DNA of 64,000 bases from Nageia nagi (Eukaryota > Pinophyta), in the NCBI GenBank assembly GCA_050084985.1, contig JBITNC010000001.1, forward strand, positions 109,926,001 to 109,990,000, written 5' to 3'. How positions within the stretch are numbered: the stretch's first letter is position 1; every line of letters starts with the position of its first letter. The notes under the pieces are model-generated. The model had not been told where the DNA came from. It saw only the letters and a program-made list of their open reading frames with translations, and did not search any database. The position numbers and the translations under genes are program-made. Shown here one piece after another: positions 53,582-64,000 of this stretch.

Positions 53582-54422
53582 TGTTACAATAAAAATAGAG
53601 CTAGAATGTAGAATAACATAAAATACAATTATTCTTAGATTTTCACTTAATTTCAAATCATGTAAAATAGGTAGAAATGTTATAATTGTAAATTGATATT
53701 GATTTTCAGCTCAAACTACAATTTGCCCTTGGAAGGGACTTTTACAAATGCCATTTTCCAAAATGAGGGTATTAGATCTTCATTGTTTTTGATTTGCTTG
53801 CTTCTATCCTTGATATGGACAACTTATAAATCCTACACACATGCAAAAGACAATAACATCAAAGCATCTATGTATGACATGTATTAAATTGAAAATAGCA
53901 TAAAACAATATAAGGTATGAGCTCATAAGATTTTGGAAGCATTACCCTACTTCAAAAAAATGGGTCCATATTGCTTTGTTTTGTCTTGTATTTATAGATT
54001 TTGGGTGAGATCTTCCAAGGCTAGAAAGGGGGAGTCAAAAAGCCATCATAGGTCGTAACTGACCCTCTCTATCCATCGCATCTTGGAAGAATGAGATGTT
54101 ACAACTTTCTTTTATTATTTTTAGTTTTTTTTCGGCTGTTACAGAGTCACCAGTGATTACTAAGCAGACATCAGTGATCATCCTAAAATGCTGGCGTTTG
54201 TTTTGGGTCGTTGGCGACTGGTTTTCCATTTTTATAACAATATTAAAATGATCGCCAAATAGTCAATGTTTATCAAAAAGGGGTCATGTGACCACTCATT
54301 TTGCATGTACTCAATGAGAGCTATCCAATAATATGGTTTTTAAACCTATTTTGTATTTTCACCAAGAGTTATTATTATTTCAATTTTTACTAGTTAAAAA
54401 GGGACATTTATAGGTGTCTACA
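53582..54422 (-). repeat. Gypsy 5' LTR (841 bp)
   Basis: Plus strand TGTTACAATAAAAATAG to TAGGTGTCTACA. Near-identical to 42631-43470. TATA box TCTATAAATACAAG on the minus strand at 53985-53998. Confidence 0.92.
53985..53998 (-). promoter_or_regulatory. TATA box of the 5' LTR
   Basis: Minus strand TCTATAAATACAAG, conserved in the other two LTR copies. This is the copy that would drive transcription of the element. Confidence 0.6.
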
Positions 54423-54427
54423 AGTTG
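54423..54427. repeat. Target site duplication AGTTG, right copy
   Basis: AGTTG immediately after GTCTACA. Matches 42626-42630. Confidence 0.88.
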
Positions 54428-55499
54428 GTATGATTTGGTTGTATGCTTTATCAATCACTATCTACTTCTCTATAATCTTTATGATCTCTACTATGGATGT
54501 AAGTAATTAAAGTAATGATGGTTGATAAACATTATGTTCACTTGAATTAAGAATAATTACCACTATTATATGGAAATGAGTTAGTGTCGACACATTAGTA
54601 GGGCCTTGGGGGTCAAACACTTAAGATAAAGTGGACCTAGGTGTTCTTTCTCATGCACTACTCTTTTACTTGCTTGGTGGGCTCTATGTTCTTCTTCTAG
54701 GCTTTGTTGATGATTTGGTTCTTCTAGGACTTACTTAATTTTACCAAAATTTGTGACATCATCCTTCAAAATCCTTAAGTTCTATTTATGATATGGTTCT
54801 TTTGGGACCTACTTATTTTTACCAAAATTTGTGATGTCATCCTTCAAAATCCTTAAGTTCTATTGATATTCTTTAAAAATTTGCACTTATCATTACTTCC
54901 TTTGGGACCTACTAATTTTGATCAAAAATTATGACATCATCTCCCAAAATCATCAGGCTCTATTGATATTCTTCAAAATTGGAACTCTAAATATGTACAA
55001 GCTTTGGACATTTGTGCCAACAATTTCTAAAGATTTTAAGGTATAAATATGACTCAGGGAACTCTTACATACATGACTTATTGAGTATACTTGGATAAGA
55101 TGACATGATTCCCATGGACTCTTAACTCCTAATTATTAAAAAATAATACAAAATTGGCACAAGTCTTATTTCCATAACTTTCAAGTAACCTAATTTATAT
55201 AATCCCCATGTACTAAAGAATGAAAAAACTCCTAGGTAGCTTTATTCACATAATTTCTAGGTAATAATAAAAAAAATGACTCTCAACACCCTAAGGAAAA
55301 GAAATGAGAAGAGAGGGGATTTATGATGAAAGAATACAAAATTTTACAACTCATGAAAACTTTAAAAGAATAATGTCCCCCCAGGTACTCTTATATACAC
55401 AACTTTTGGGTAATGAAGAATGAAATAATGAAGAATGAAAAATAAAATTACCTAAATTTTGAGTGTTATTATAAAAGAATGCAATCTTCTAGTGGCTCT
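54428..55499. other. Non-coding, LTR-like stretch
   Basis: No ORF. It holds three repeats with bZIP-like motifs (54717-54985, listed separately) and, on the minus strand at 55388-55404, a TATA-like GTGTATATAAGAGTACC. Its place just after the extra ORF at 55500-59146 would suit the 3' LTR of that minus-strand element, but the edges were not found and the 11.8 kb element has inserted into it. Confidence 0.45.
54717..54985. repeat. Three ~80-100-bp repeats, each with a TGACRTCA-like motif
   Basis: Units begin GGTTCTTCTAGGAC, GGTTCTTTTGGGACC and TTCCTTTGGGACC, and contain TGACATCAT (54754-54762), TGATGTCAT (54832-54840) and TGACATCAT (54932-54940), followed by TCAAAATCCTTAAG-type sequence. The motif resembles bZIP (CRE/as-1) binding sites found in plant LTRs. 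Confidence 0.65.
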
Positions 55500-58400
55500 T
55501 TGGGGTCTCTTCTTGCTGGAGAATAGAACCTTTCAATTGTTGCTACTAGTGGCTTGCCCAGAAGTGGACTTAGTTGTAGTCTCAATTTGTACCAACATGT
55601 CTGGTAGGAGAAATGCTTGCATCTTTTTATTTATATCACTAAGATCTTTATAATCATATTATGATAGGATAGTTAATGCCTTAATCTTCTATGTGTATCT
55701 TTAAATCCTTCCAAGACACTATTTAGCCTTCTAGCATGCAAAATTTTTGTAATGGCTTCTTGAGCCAACTCATTTATTTATTGAATATTTAAGATTTATT
55801 TTTTAGAGAAAGATTGTTCCAAGAATTGAATATTATTGGCTATCCAATTAGCAATACTACCTTGTACATTTTGCTCCTCTCATAATTTAGGATCCTTTAT
55901 GTTAATTAAAGAATTAAAGAATTTGTTAATAAATCCTAGCTCTAGTATGAGCTGGTATTTTTTTATATCCATATCAAATGCTAATATTTGGAGTTCACAA
56001 ATTTGTTGTATCCTTCTTTGATATGATTGTTTTTGTTTGGAGAAGATTGTTGTGAACTCCTTTTCAATCAAGATCTTCAACTGGACCTGCATTCTTTCCA
56101 AAACTACTCTAGGTATATCTAGATCTAGCTTATTAAAAACATTTTGAGCATGAAATTTTTTGATGGCCTATATACTTTCCTCGTTGAGTAGATGCAAGTG
56201 AGATAATGTTATCATTCTATCATCAACTTGCTCTACTAAGAATTTTTTAAAATTTTTCATTAGTAGTAATAGCTTTGCATTTTCATATGATAGAACCTTT
56301 TACTACATTGACTATGTGCATCTTGGCCTCAATCTATTTTATCTTTTGATCATCGATAACTATAGCTTGAGCTTTGAGTTCTTCTATCATTTGGTTTGTA
56401 GTATCTAGCTTAGCTCTTGATGTTACTATGCTCTTATCTAATTCTATTTTCTACTTCTCAAGCTTTAAAATCAATTCTTTATTTTTGTTTTGCAACCCAA
56501 CTACTATTTTATCCTTAAGGGAGTAGTATTTATTATATTGATCAATCTTTTTATTTAATTTCTCTATTTTAGTCTCCATTGCTTGAAGAATTTTTTTAGC
56601 TACCATTGAAGTATTTATGAAAAACTTGGATAGATCAATGGCTAGTAAATACTTCAACGATAGTAATAGACATAAATATGGATAGATCAATAGGCTCTAC
56701 AATTTGTGTAGAAAACATAGACTTTATTTCCTCTTACAAGGTTATAGGAATAAAAGAATGAGTGGAAATAATTTCACCTATAATAGGTGTTTCAACTTAT
56801 TGAATTGGTTGGGACTACTGGAGAGGAGTCAACTACTAGACTTCTAGTTCAGGTTCAACCTCTTCCATGGCCTCACCTTGTTCTTCAAGCCTATCCATTG
56901 GGTCAAAGTTCTTATTTTTTTCAAATTCATCATCATCATCACCATCTTTTGGCCCTTTGCTAGGTGTAGTTACTATTATTTTGCTAGCCTCAAGCATACT
57001 TTCCTTGCTTTGTTGAATCTAGCTTTATTCCTCTACCAAGGTTTCTTCTTATTGTTATTCATAAACTTATTCAATAACACTAGCATCTATATCTTATGGC
57101 TATTTTATTTTCTCTATATCAAATATTTCTATTTCTTCTATCACCACCTTTGGGGTTTCTTCTATTACCTCCAAAGGCAAAGGTATAATCATTTGTGACT
57201 ATGACCTTATTGTAGTTGATCAACGCTTTTTAACAGGCTTTTGCTCCTTCTCCAATATTTTCTACCTTTGAGAAAGAGTTTGAACCTTTCTTTTCTTTTT
57301 TGGAAAAGGTTATTAGGAAGAAGTTATGGTGTTCAAAGGGTTTTTTCCTCCCTTATTTGTAATTTGTACCATACCAAATGGTTCTTCTATTTACACTATT
57401 CTCTCCTCTGTAGCAAGTTTCCTACAAAAATGAGGAGAAAGATGCTATCCAACTCTAGTAGAGGATCTTTGTAATACTCTACCTCCTAGTATTTATTATA
57501 TTTGAACTTTTCAAATAATTCACCTTCAATGTGGTGAATTTTTGCTATATATTCAAATCTAAATTTTATAAAATAATGAATTTTATTATTACCCCACCCA
57601 AGATCTGGTAATTGGGTGAGAAAATTTGGATTAAGGATAAAATCTTGCCTCTTAGTTTTCTAGTTCTTATATTTTATTATTCCTTTCAAGGCCATCCAAT
57701 CTTTATTTAGGGGTACAAATGCCCAATCTATGTACATATATATCTCTTGCTTAGATTTATTTACAAAATACTCTATATGGAACCTACTATCATGGATGAA
57801 TGTTAGACATTTCTTACTAGTCCTTATTATTTGAGTCATTTCCTTTGATGGGTCATACATCCATGCAGTTCCCATCTTATCTAATTTGAAATTCTATATA
57901 ATAAGCTAGGTTATACTATTTGTACATCCTATCTAACATAGTAAAATTATTAGTAGAAGCTAGTATATTTACAATAGATTTGAAATTATCCCCAAACCCA
58001 TATTTACTCTCTATAGCACAAATCTATCTACCCATGTCTATTGAATACAATTGGAGGGTAACATATTTAGGCAAAAGAAAGGTTTCTCAAAATACCCATA
58101 TCTGATTATAATGATGCAATTTGTCAAAAAATACAAATCATCAATTTTATTTCCACCTTATAGCTCTCTTATTGTGCTTTTTCATAGCCTACTAGGGAGT
58201 TTTTCAATCAAAATTTTTATGATAGTTGCATATAACTTGTCCATAAACTCATAGTAGGATCCATGCAACTTGGTCAAAATTGGTACCATCAAATCAATTA
58301 GCACCAATGTAACACTAGAATTGGTTGGCTTAATTGGGAGCCCCACCTCAAAGGTAAGAAGAATATCTAAAATCTAAATTTTTGAACTTGAATAAACATC

Positions 58401-59146
58401 TCTTAATTTCTTCGATTATGAAAGCCAAGATATCATAGCAAACATGGGATTTATCTACTTCAATATGGGTCTTCTTTTATAGAATGACCATGAGTGCCTA
58501 CAACACTTATCTATCTTTCTTTCTTTCAAAAAGAGCTATTTGGTAGCTCGGTAAAAGTGTTGCTTTTCTATCTTCCACTAATCTAGCTTAGCATTTCATC
58601 TTGATTAATGTAAAAATCATGTTTCTCCTTTTTCAAATCAATTTATTCTTTAATATGAAATGTGTAATTTTTTAGAATAATAAATGCTTGGATAATGAAT
58701 TTAGGAGAGTAATTTAGCATTGCTTCAAATACTAGCTTAGAAATATCTCCCTCTTTAGTGCTCTTGAACATACCAATTTGGTGCTTCTTTTGATGATTCT
58801 TGTGTGCTAGAGAGTATAAGAGCTCAAGGTAGGTGAAGGACTCATAGGGCACATAATATGCTAAGCCTTGATCAATCATAACATCCCTCCTTGAATGAGC
58901 AAGCAATTTTCCTTTTTTTCTCACCTTAGGTGCCTTAAGCTTCAAAAGAATATGGCTAGGGTCAACTCTCCATGTATCCATATGACTAATTATTCTCATC
59001 TTAGTCTAGTTCACTCCCAGTGCATTCTTGAGATATTCTTCTTGCAAAAAGAGCAAGTCAGTGTCAAGTTGTTCCACTTTAGCTATAGAGGATGATTGAG
59101 AGGTCACCATGATATTAACACCTTTTATTGGACCTTGAGTTGTCAT
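55500..59146 (-). pseudogene. Unidentified long extra ORF after integrase (broken)
   Basis: Start candidate MTTQGPIKGVNIMVTSQSSS at 59146. The frame runs, with one TAG, into the clean segment 58999-58643 (MRIISHMDTWRVDPSHILLK, DQGLAYYVPYESFTYLELLY, EGDISKLVFEAMLNYSPKFI). Later segments are MGTAWMYDPSKEMTQIIRTS (57875-57660), a coiled coil METKIEKLNKKIDQYNKYYS (56580-56451) and MERMQVQLKILIEKEFTTIF (56101-55880). It is on the sense strand of the pol at 59695-61819, in the place of the env-like ORF of other gypsy elements. No transmembrane or signal segment is clear. I recognise no family. Confidence 0.5.
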
Positions 59147-59694
59147 TAAAAATAGTAGTCTAGGCGATGCAAGGTCCTACAACCTTTTCTTTTCTCAATA
59201 CAACTCAACTTTGAAAAATCTAAGTTCTGAATGCTCTAGAAACTTGAGTGGTCAAAATTAGCTAAGTGTCAAACTATAGAGTATGGGAGGAGTTTTATTT
59301 TTTCAAGGTTGACAAGATTTCCATTAATGGCAATTACTTTTTCAGGATCTTAAGACCCGCACATTGTATGGGTTGAGCTGGCATAGGCTATATTAGTAAA
59401 TTCAAAACACACTAGAATTAATTTGTTGTACTTGTATGATGGTTCATGAAATCCAAATTTTTTTTTCCTTAAATGCTATTTTATTTAGTGATAGTTGAGC
59501 ATCATGCGAGCATTAACTCTTGACTAAGCTGAATTAAAGTTGATAGCTAAGTAGTATGCTAACATTAACTCCTAATAATACTAAATTAAATTTGATCACT
59601 AAATACTATTTCCTTTTTTTGAAAATTATGAAATGATATTTATTTATTTATTTACAATAATTACACTATACAATGCCTTGTAGGGAATATAAGC
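59147..59694. other. Spacer between integrase and the extra ORF
   Basis: AT-rich, no domain. On the minus strand it would be the non-coding gap following the integrase stop at 59695. Confidence 0.5.
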
Positions 59695-60685
59695 TTACCT
59701 TATCACCTGATAATGTTTTAAATAGATCCTATTGATGGGAATAGGTAATTCTTGAGACTCGGTAACATCCCATAACTTGAATGCATTATTTTGCATATCT
59801 TGGGTAATGATGTAAATACCACTCTAAAGAGAGTCAAATTTTTGATGTCTTTTGAGTTTTTCTCTTTCCTCATCCCATTTGAGGATAATATCACCCAGTT
59901 CAAACTTCACTTAAGAAGACTTTTTCTTATCAAACCACCTCTTGATGATGTGTTGGTGATGCTATAATGACTCATATACTTTGTTTTGATATTTCTCTAA
60001 TTTTAGGAGCTAATTATATCTAGAATATAATGGCTCAAAGTCATGGTCTTCCATTTCTTGCAATATTTTTAAAGCTAGTAACTCCATGTGTACTGGCAAC
60101 ATTGATCTTTTGTAATATACCAATGCATATGGGGATGTCTTTATTGCTAATTTTATACTAATTTTATTAGCCCATAATCCATAGTTCAATTGTGTATACC
60201 ACTACTTGGGATTCCCTTCAATTTTTTTCTTGATGATCTAGGTCAAATTTTTGTTAGTTGATTCAACTAGCCTATTACCTTATTGGTAATAGTTTGAAGA
60301 GAATAACTAGTGGATTCCATACTAAGCTATAAAGCTTGATAGATTGCCTCTAGTAAATGCTATACCATTTTTTAACACTATAGTTTGTGGGATTCCAAAG
60401 CACATGATTATCCTTTTAATCATTTCTAACACCACTTTTTGATCTACATTTTTGCATGGCATAGCCTCTAACTATCTAGTGGTAATCTATTGTAGTCAAA
60501 ATAAATTTATGGCCTACCAAAGAATTGGGGTTTATGACACCAATAAAGTCCATACTCCACTATTGAAAAGGCTCTTTGACTACCATAGGTTTGAGAGGCA
60601 TGGTAGCTTGTCTTATCTTTCCCATAAATCTATTGCACTTATCACATTCCCATGCAATCTTGAATGAATCCTGAAATATAGTGGG
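59695..60685 (-). pseudogene. Gypsy integrase core and C-terminus (second gypsy lineage)
   Basis: Minus strand: AWECDKCNRFMGK (zinc finger C-x2-C), MPLKPMVVKEPFQ, stop, WSMDFIGVINPNS (first catalytic Asp, about 60540), GHKFILTTIDYH. Further down come ALKILQEMEDHDFEPLYSRY, WFDKKKSSQVKFELGDIILK, GIYIITQDMQNNAFKLWDV and NRIYLKHYQVIR, stop. Typical integrase C-terminus leading to a stop at 59695. Broken by several stops, one in place of the expected Gln or Trp before WSMDF. Confidence 0.82.
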
Positions 60686-61231
60686 CTAATAATATATAGC
60701 TTTTAATACCTTTGATGCTATAGTTGGTCCACTATAATGCTTGCTAGAGAATTCATAATGAAATTCATACAATATTCTATGGGATTCATCTTTAATCACA
60801 CATATAAGAAGGGTTTGATCAAAAAATTTTCTATACAAGTGATCATCTATCATGATAAATTTAAGGGCATGCAACCTAAATTTTCTTTTTAAGAATCTAT
60901 CTAGATATTCAAGACACTTACCTATTTGAAAATAAACCATGATTTGCTTAATCCAATCACTTCCTTGATTAAGTTGTTGTTCATATTTTAAAAGAGAAAT
61001 CATATGTGAAGCTTCAACCATACATTCACAAAGAATCCTATCTCTAATCAACTTGGTTGGCTTGATCTCTATATCATATTCCATTATTTTAGTAATCCAA
61101 CTAGCTTTTCCTTCACCTAAATCTCTTTGTATAATATAATTTCTTACATCTAGATGAATAGTATATATAAGGATTCTACTATGGAAGACATAATGTTTGA
61201 ATTTTTTAAGTCCTTTCATAATGGAAAACAC
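60686..61231 (-). pseudogene. Gypsy RNase H end and integrase N-terminus
   Basis: One open frame of 181 codons: FSIMKGLKKFKHYVFHSRIL, YTIHLDVRNYIIQRDLGEGK (RNase H), RILCECMVEASHM, then ALKFIMIDDHLYRKFFDQTL, CVIKDESHRILYEFHYEFSS (first His pair of the integrase finger; the second reads KHYSG) and IASKVLKAIYY. RNase H passes directly into integrase here with no second RNase H, so this lineage differs from the Tat-like element at the left. Confidence 0.82.
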
Positions 61232-61819
61232 TTACTTTTCAATAAAATGAGTACCTTTACTAATGTTGATGCAATGTTTGACTATGAAAGGTAATTAGGT
61301 GTTCTTCATTATTATCATCCTTTTGTGCAAGAATTGCAACAATCCTCCTATCTACTCCATGAGCATACATGTTGCAATATTTTTACATATCAAGATTTTT
61401 AAAGCATAGGAGCTTCTGTTATAGCTTTTTTTTATCTCTTTCAAGGCTACTTTTGCTTTAGAAGACTAGGAAAATACAACGTCTTTCTTTAGCATTGAAG
61501 TGATTGGAGATACAATTCTTTAAAAATTATTAATAAAATTTCTAAAAAAATTAATTTGACCAAGTAATAACTATAAGGCCTTCTTATTATAGGGGAGCAG
61601 CAATGCCTATATAGCTTTTACTCTATCTAGATCAATTGCTAGCCCCTCTTTTGAGATAATGTGGCCAAGTATCTTTCCTTGATTGACCATAAAAACTAAC
61701 TTTTTTGGGTTGATTGAAATGCCAAACTTCATGCATTTTTTAAAAACTAATCTTATATGTTCCATGTGATCACTTCTACTTCTAGAAAACATAGTGATAT
61801 CATCTAGATAGATCAATAT
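61232..61819 (-). pseudogene. Gypsy reverse transcriptase, cut by the LTR at 61820
   Basis: The frame near 61607-61819 reads ILIYLDDITMFSRSRSDHME, KKCMKFGISINPKKLVFMVN and GKILGHIISKEGLAIDLDRV. The catalytic YLDD is intact. Upstream RT sequence must lie beyond the inserted element, outside the window. 61232-61606 contains the more degraded thumb/connection region. Confidence 0.85.
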
Positions 61820-62660
61820 TGTAGACACCTAAAAATATCCCCTTTTAACTAGTAAACATTGAAATAATCATAACTCTTTGTGATAATATAAAATAGGTTT
61901 AAAAACCATATTATTGGATATCTCTCATCGAGTACATGCAAAATGAGTGGTCACATGACCCCTTTTTGATAAAAATTGGCTACTTGGTGATCATTTTAAT
62001 ATTGTTATAAAAATTGAAAACCAATCGTCGGTGACCCAAAACAATCATCGGTATTTTAGGATGATCGTCGATGTCTGCCTAGTAATCGCTGGCAACTCTA
62101 TAATAGTCGAATAGAAACTAGAAATAGTAAAAGAAAGTTGTAACATCTCATTCTTCTAAGATGCTATGGATAGAAGGGGTCAGTTACGACCTACAGTGGC
62201 TTTTGACTCCCCCTTACCAGCCTTGGAAAATCTCACCTAAAAATCTATAAATACAAACCAAAATAAAGCAATAAGGGGCCCAAATTTTGAAGTAGGTTAA
62301 TGTTGCCAAAATCTTGTGATCTCATACCTTTTATTGTTTTATGCTAGTTTCAATTTAATATATGTCATACATAGATGCTTTTGATGTTATTGTCTTTTGC
62401 ATGTGTGTAGGATTTACAGGTTGTCCATATCAAGGAGAGAAGCAAGCAAATCAAAACAATGAAGATCTAATACTCTTATTTTGGCAAATGGCATTTGTAA
62501 AAGTCTCTTCCAAGGGAAAATTGTATTTTGAGCTAAAAATCAATATAAATTTACAATTACAACATTTCTACCTATTTTACATAATTTGAAGTTTAGTGAA
62601 AATCTAAGAATAATTGTATTTTATGTTATTCTACATTCCAGCTCTATTTTCACTATAACA
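61820..62660 (+). repeat. Gypsy 5' LTR (841 bp), third copy, plus orientation
   Basis: TGTAGACACCTAAAAATATC to TTCACTATAACA. Reverse complement of the LTRs at 42631 and 53582. It interrupts an RT gene; the five bases before it are AATAT. The matching 3' LTR lies beyond the window. Confidence 0.92.
62242..62254 (+). promoter_or_regulatory. TATA box of the LTR promoter
   Basis: TCTATAAATACAA, in the same LTR position as in the two other copies. Confidence 0.6.
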
Positions 62661-62663
62661 TTT

Positions 62664-62680
62664 TGGCACTAGAAGGAGGG
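62664..62680 (+). other. Primer binding site, TGGCACTAGAAGGAGGG
   Basis: Three bases after the LTR end. Compare TGGTGCTAGAAGGAGG in the other copies; the difference is two transitions. tRNA not assigned. Confidence 0.8.
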
Positions 62681-64000
62681 CTCCTCCATCATTGATAGGG
62701 AGGATTTCTATGTTCAAATATAGTTATTCCTATTTTATTCACTGATTTCGATTGAGTTGTTCTATCTACTCACTTTAAAATTTTTTGTTGTGTTTTTACA
62801 GTATGTTTGTTATATAAATGCCAATGATTGGAATCGAACATCGACGACTCAAAAGGAATGCCAGTGATTTATAAAGTAATCCAAACTAAATGTTGGTGAT
62901 TTTATCATAAATATCAACATTTTTATTGAATGCCAGTGATCTTTGTTTAAACACCGATGACTCTTACTCCAGGTCTCCTTTTTGTTATTTATATAAAAAA
63001 AGAAAAATATATATATAATATATTGTTAAATTAGAAGGATACTTTTGATTGTGATTCCTTTGCCTAGAATACATATAGGAACAGATAGAAAAGGTTAAAG
63101 ATGTCTACCCTTACCACTCCATTGGAGGTCGAAGGGATATGTGACTCTTGGAGGAGTAATTGAACCTCACTTAATTAATTTATCTACATTTAATGGCTTT
63201 TTACTAAGTCTGCTCTTACCACTCCATTGGAGGTCGAAGAGATATGTGACTAGTAAGAAGAGGAAATTTATCACATATAAAACTCCCACAGCTGGAAGGA
63301 GTTAATGAACATCATTAAGAGGTTGGATAACGAATCACATTATAATTAAAAAGAACAACAGGGTTTATTAAGGTCAAGATCCACTTAAAATAAAATTTTG
63401 ATTGTATCACATTAAGATAAGATAAGTAAATGGACATGAATGTTTGGGAGGGTAGTATGCATAAATGTATTTTACTTGTTTAAATGCATTTCATAAGGCC
63501 TTAAAGGAATAATTGAACATTAACGAGTTGGATGTCACTACCAATCGTTAATTCTTACTTCTTTGTACCCACCAATATAACACACTTGAAGCCATAGAGC
63601 TAGTTACACTTGGAAGTGATGACCAAGGTGGCTTTTCCATACGTAGGAGTCAAAAAAGGAGACTCGTCTAGAACCAAGCCAAAAGCCATAGAGACTTGTA
63701 AACATTACTTAGAATTACCCAACCTACCTTGATTAACACTTGACTAGTCAAAACAAATTAGGAAAATTAAAAGACTAAAAATGAATAACTCATATCGTTC
63801 ATTTATTTCAGATATTTAAAAATATATGAAAAACTTAAAAAAGATAATCATATCGTTAAAAGGAAAACTTGCATGTAGGGTGTTTGTGCATTGAATTATC
63901 TTTTCAAAAATATAAACATAAAAGATAAAAATAAAATTTCTTTACGATGTTTGTTATAAAAGCCTAAAAAATAAATAAATAAATAAATAAAAAATGTTCA
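62681..64000 (+). mobile_element. Leader of the third gypsy copy, running out of the window
   Basis: Non-coding and colinear with the leader of the 11.8 kb element (51940-53562, reverse complement). It holds repeated words like ATGCCAGTGATT (62818-62965), two copies of CCACTCCATTGGAGGTCGAA (63115-63134 and 63218-63237), and an (AAAT)n run at 63968-63991 where the other copy has AAAGAAAAAGAAA. No gag is reached before 64000. Confidence 0.8.

Larger units (their letters stand above)
42631..54422 (-). mobile_element. Large gag-protease gypsy element (11.8 kb), apparently non-autonomous
   Basis: Complete by structure: LTRs 42631-43470 and 53582-54422, AGTTG duplications on both sides, primer site at 53563-53578 and polypurine tract at 43471-43486. 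Read on the minus strand it has a long leader, an upstream ORF, gag with coiled coil, zinc knuckle, protease and linker (to 47873). The remaining 4.4 kb to the 3' LTR contains only tandem repeats and AT-rich DNA; I found no RT, RNase H or integrase motif. Gag and linker motifs tie it to the Tat/Ogre lineage. In the first ~255 bases the two LTRs differ at about 15 sites by hand count. Confidence 0.85.

Noticed and set aside
56878-57474. Plus-strand hydrophobic frames resembling a membrane protein
   Set aside because: Antisense of a charged minus-strand frame that is part of the extra ORF at 55500-59146.
1-64000. tRNA, rRNA or conserved host genes
   Set aside because: No cloverleaf-type tRNA sequence, rRNA-like block or host exon with splice signals was recognised on either strand.

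Overview
The window looks like intergenic DNA from a land plant with a large, repeat-packed genome. It contains plant Ty1/copia and Ty3/gypsy LTR retrotransposons (initiator-Met-type primer sites, Sirevirus-like gag, Tat/Ogre-like pol with two RNase H domains, a plant mobile domain remnant). It is AT-rich, visibly poor in CG dinucleotides, and I found no host gene, tRNA or rRNA. A gymnosperm or another large-genome plant fits; the species cannot be fixed from this sequence.

Layout. 1-16640 (+): a decayed Tat/Ogre-like Ty3/gypsy element (gag, zinc knuckle, protease, G-patch-like linker, RT, RNase H, second RNase H, integrase). It is split at 3991 by a nested 9.3 kb Sirevirus-like copia element on the minus strand (3992-13329, GATCT target duplication, 2052 and 1921 bp LTRs carrying a 14-bp minisatellite). 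16641-28881: mostly non-coding relics, with an antisense plant-mobile-domain pseudogene (19930-21560) and a broken lysine-rich coiled-coil reading frame (24380-26390). 28882-38238: copia debris: a head-to-head LTR palindrome, a deleted copia pol interrupted by foreign DNA, a PPT-LTR-PBS junction and a coiled-coil frame.

38239-64000: one gypsy LTR family and a relative. A diverged + strand copy starts at 38239. A complete minus strand insertion of 11.8 kb lies at 42631-54422 (AGTTG duplication, 840 and 841 bp LTRs) with an upstream ORF, gag and protease but no RT or integrase that I can find. A third copy (61820 to beyond the window, +) has broken the RT gene of another minus strand gypsy element (55500-61819), which carries a long unidentified sense ORF after integrase.

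Together the window is a record of nested insertions. Coding relics are riddled with stops at positions where Gln (CAG/CAA) or Trp (TGG) is expected, and with Cys to Tyr changes, as expected from deamination of methylated cytosine in silenced DNA. The most promising unusual items are the extra reading frames that are not gag-pol (19930-21560, 24380-26390, 37362-38238, 50985-51600, 55500-59146) and the gag-protease-only element.
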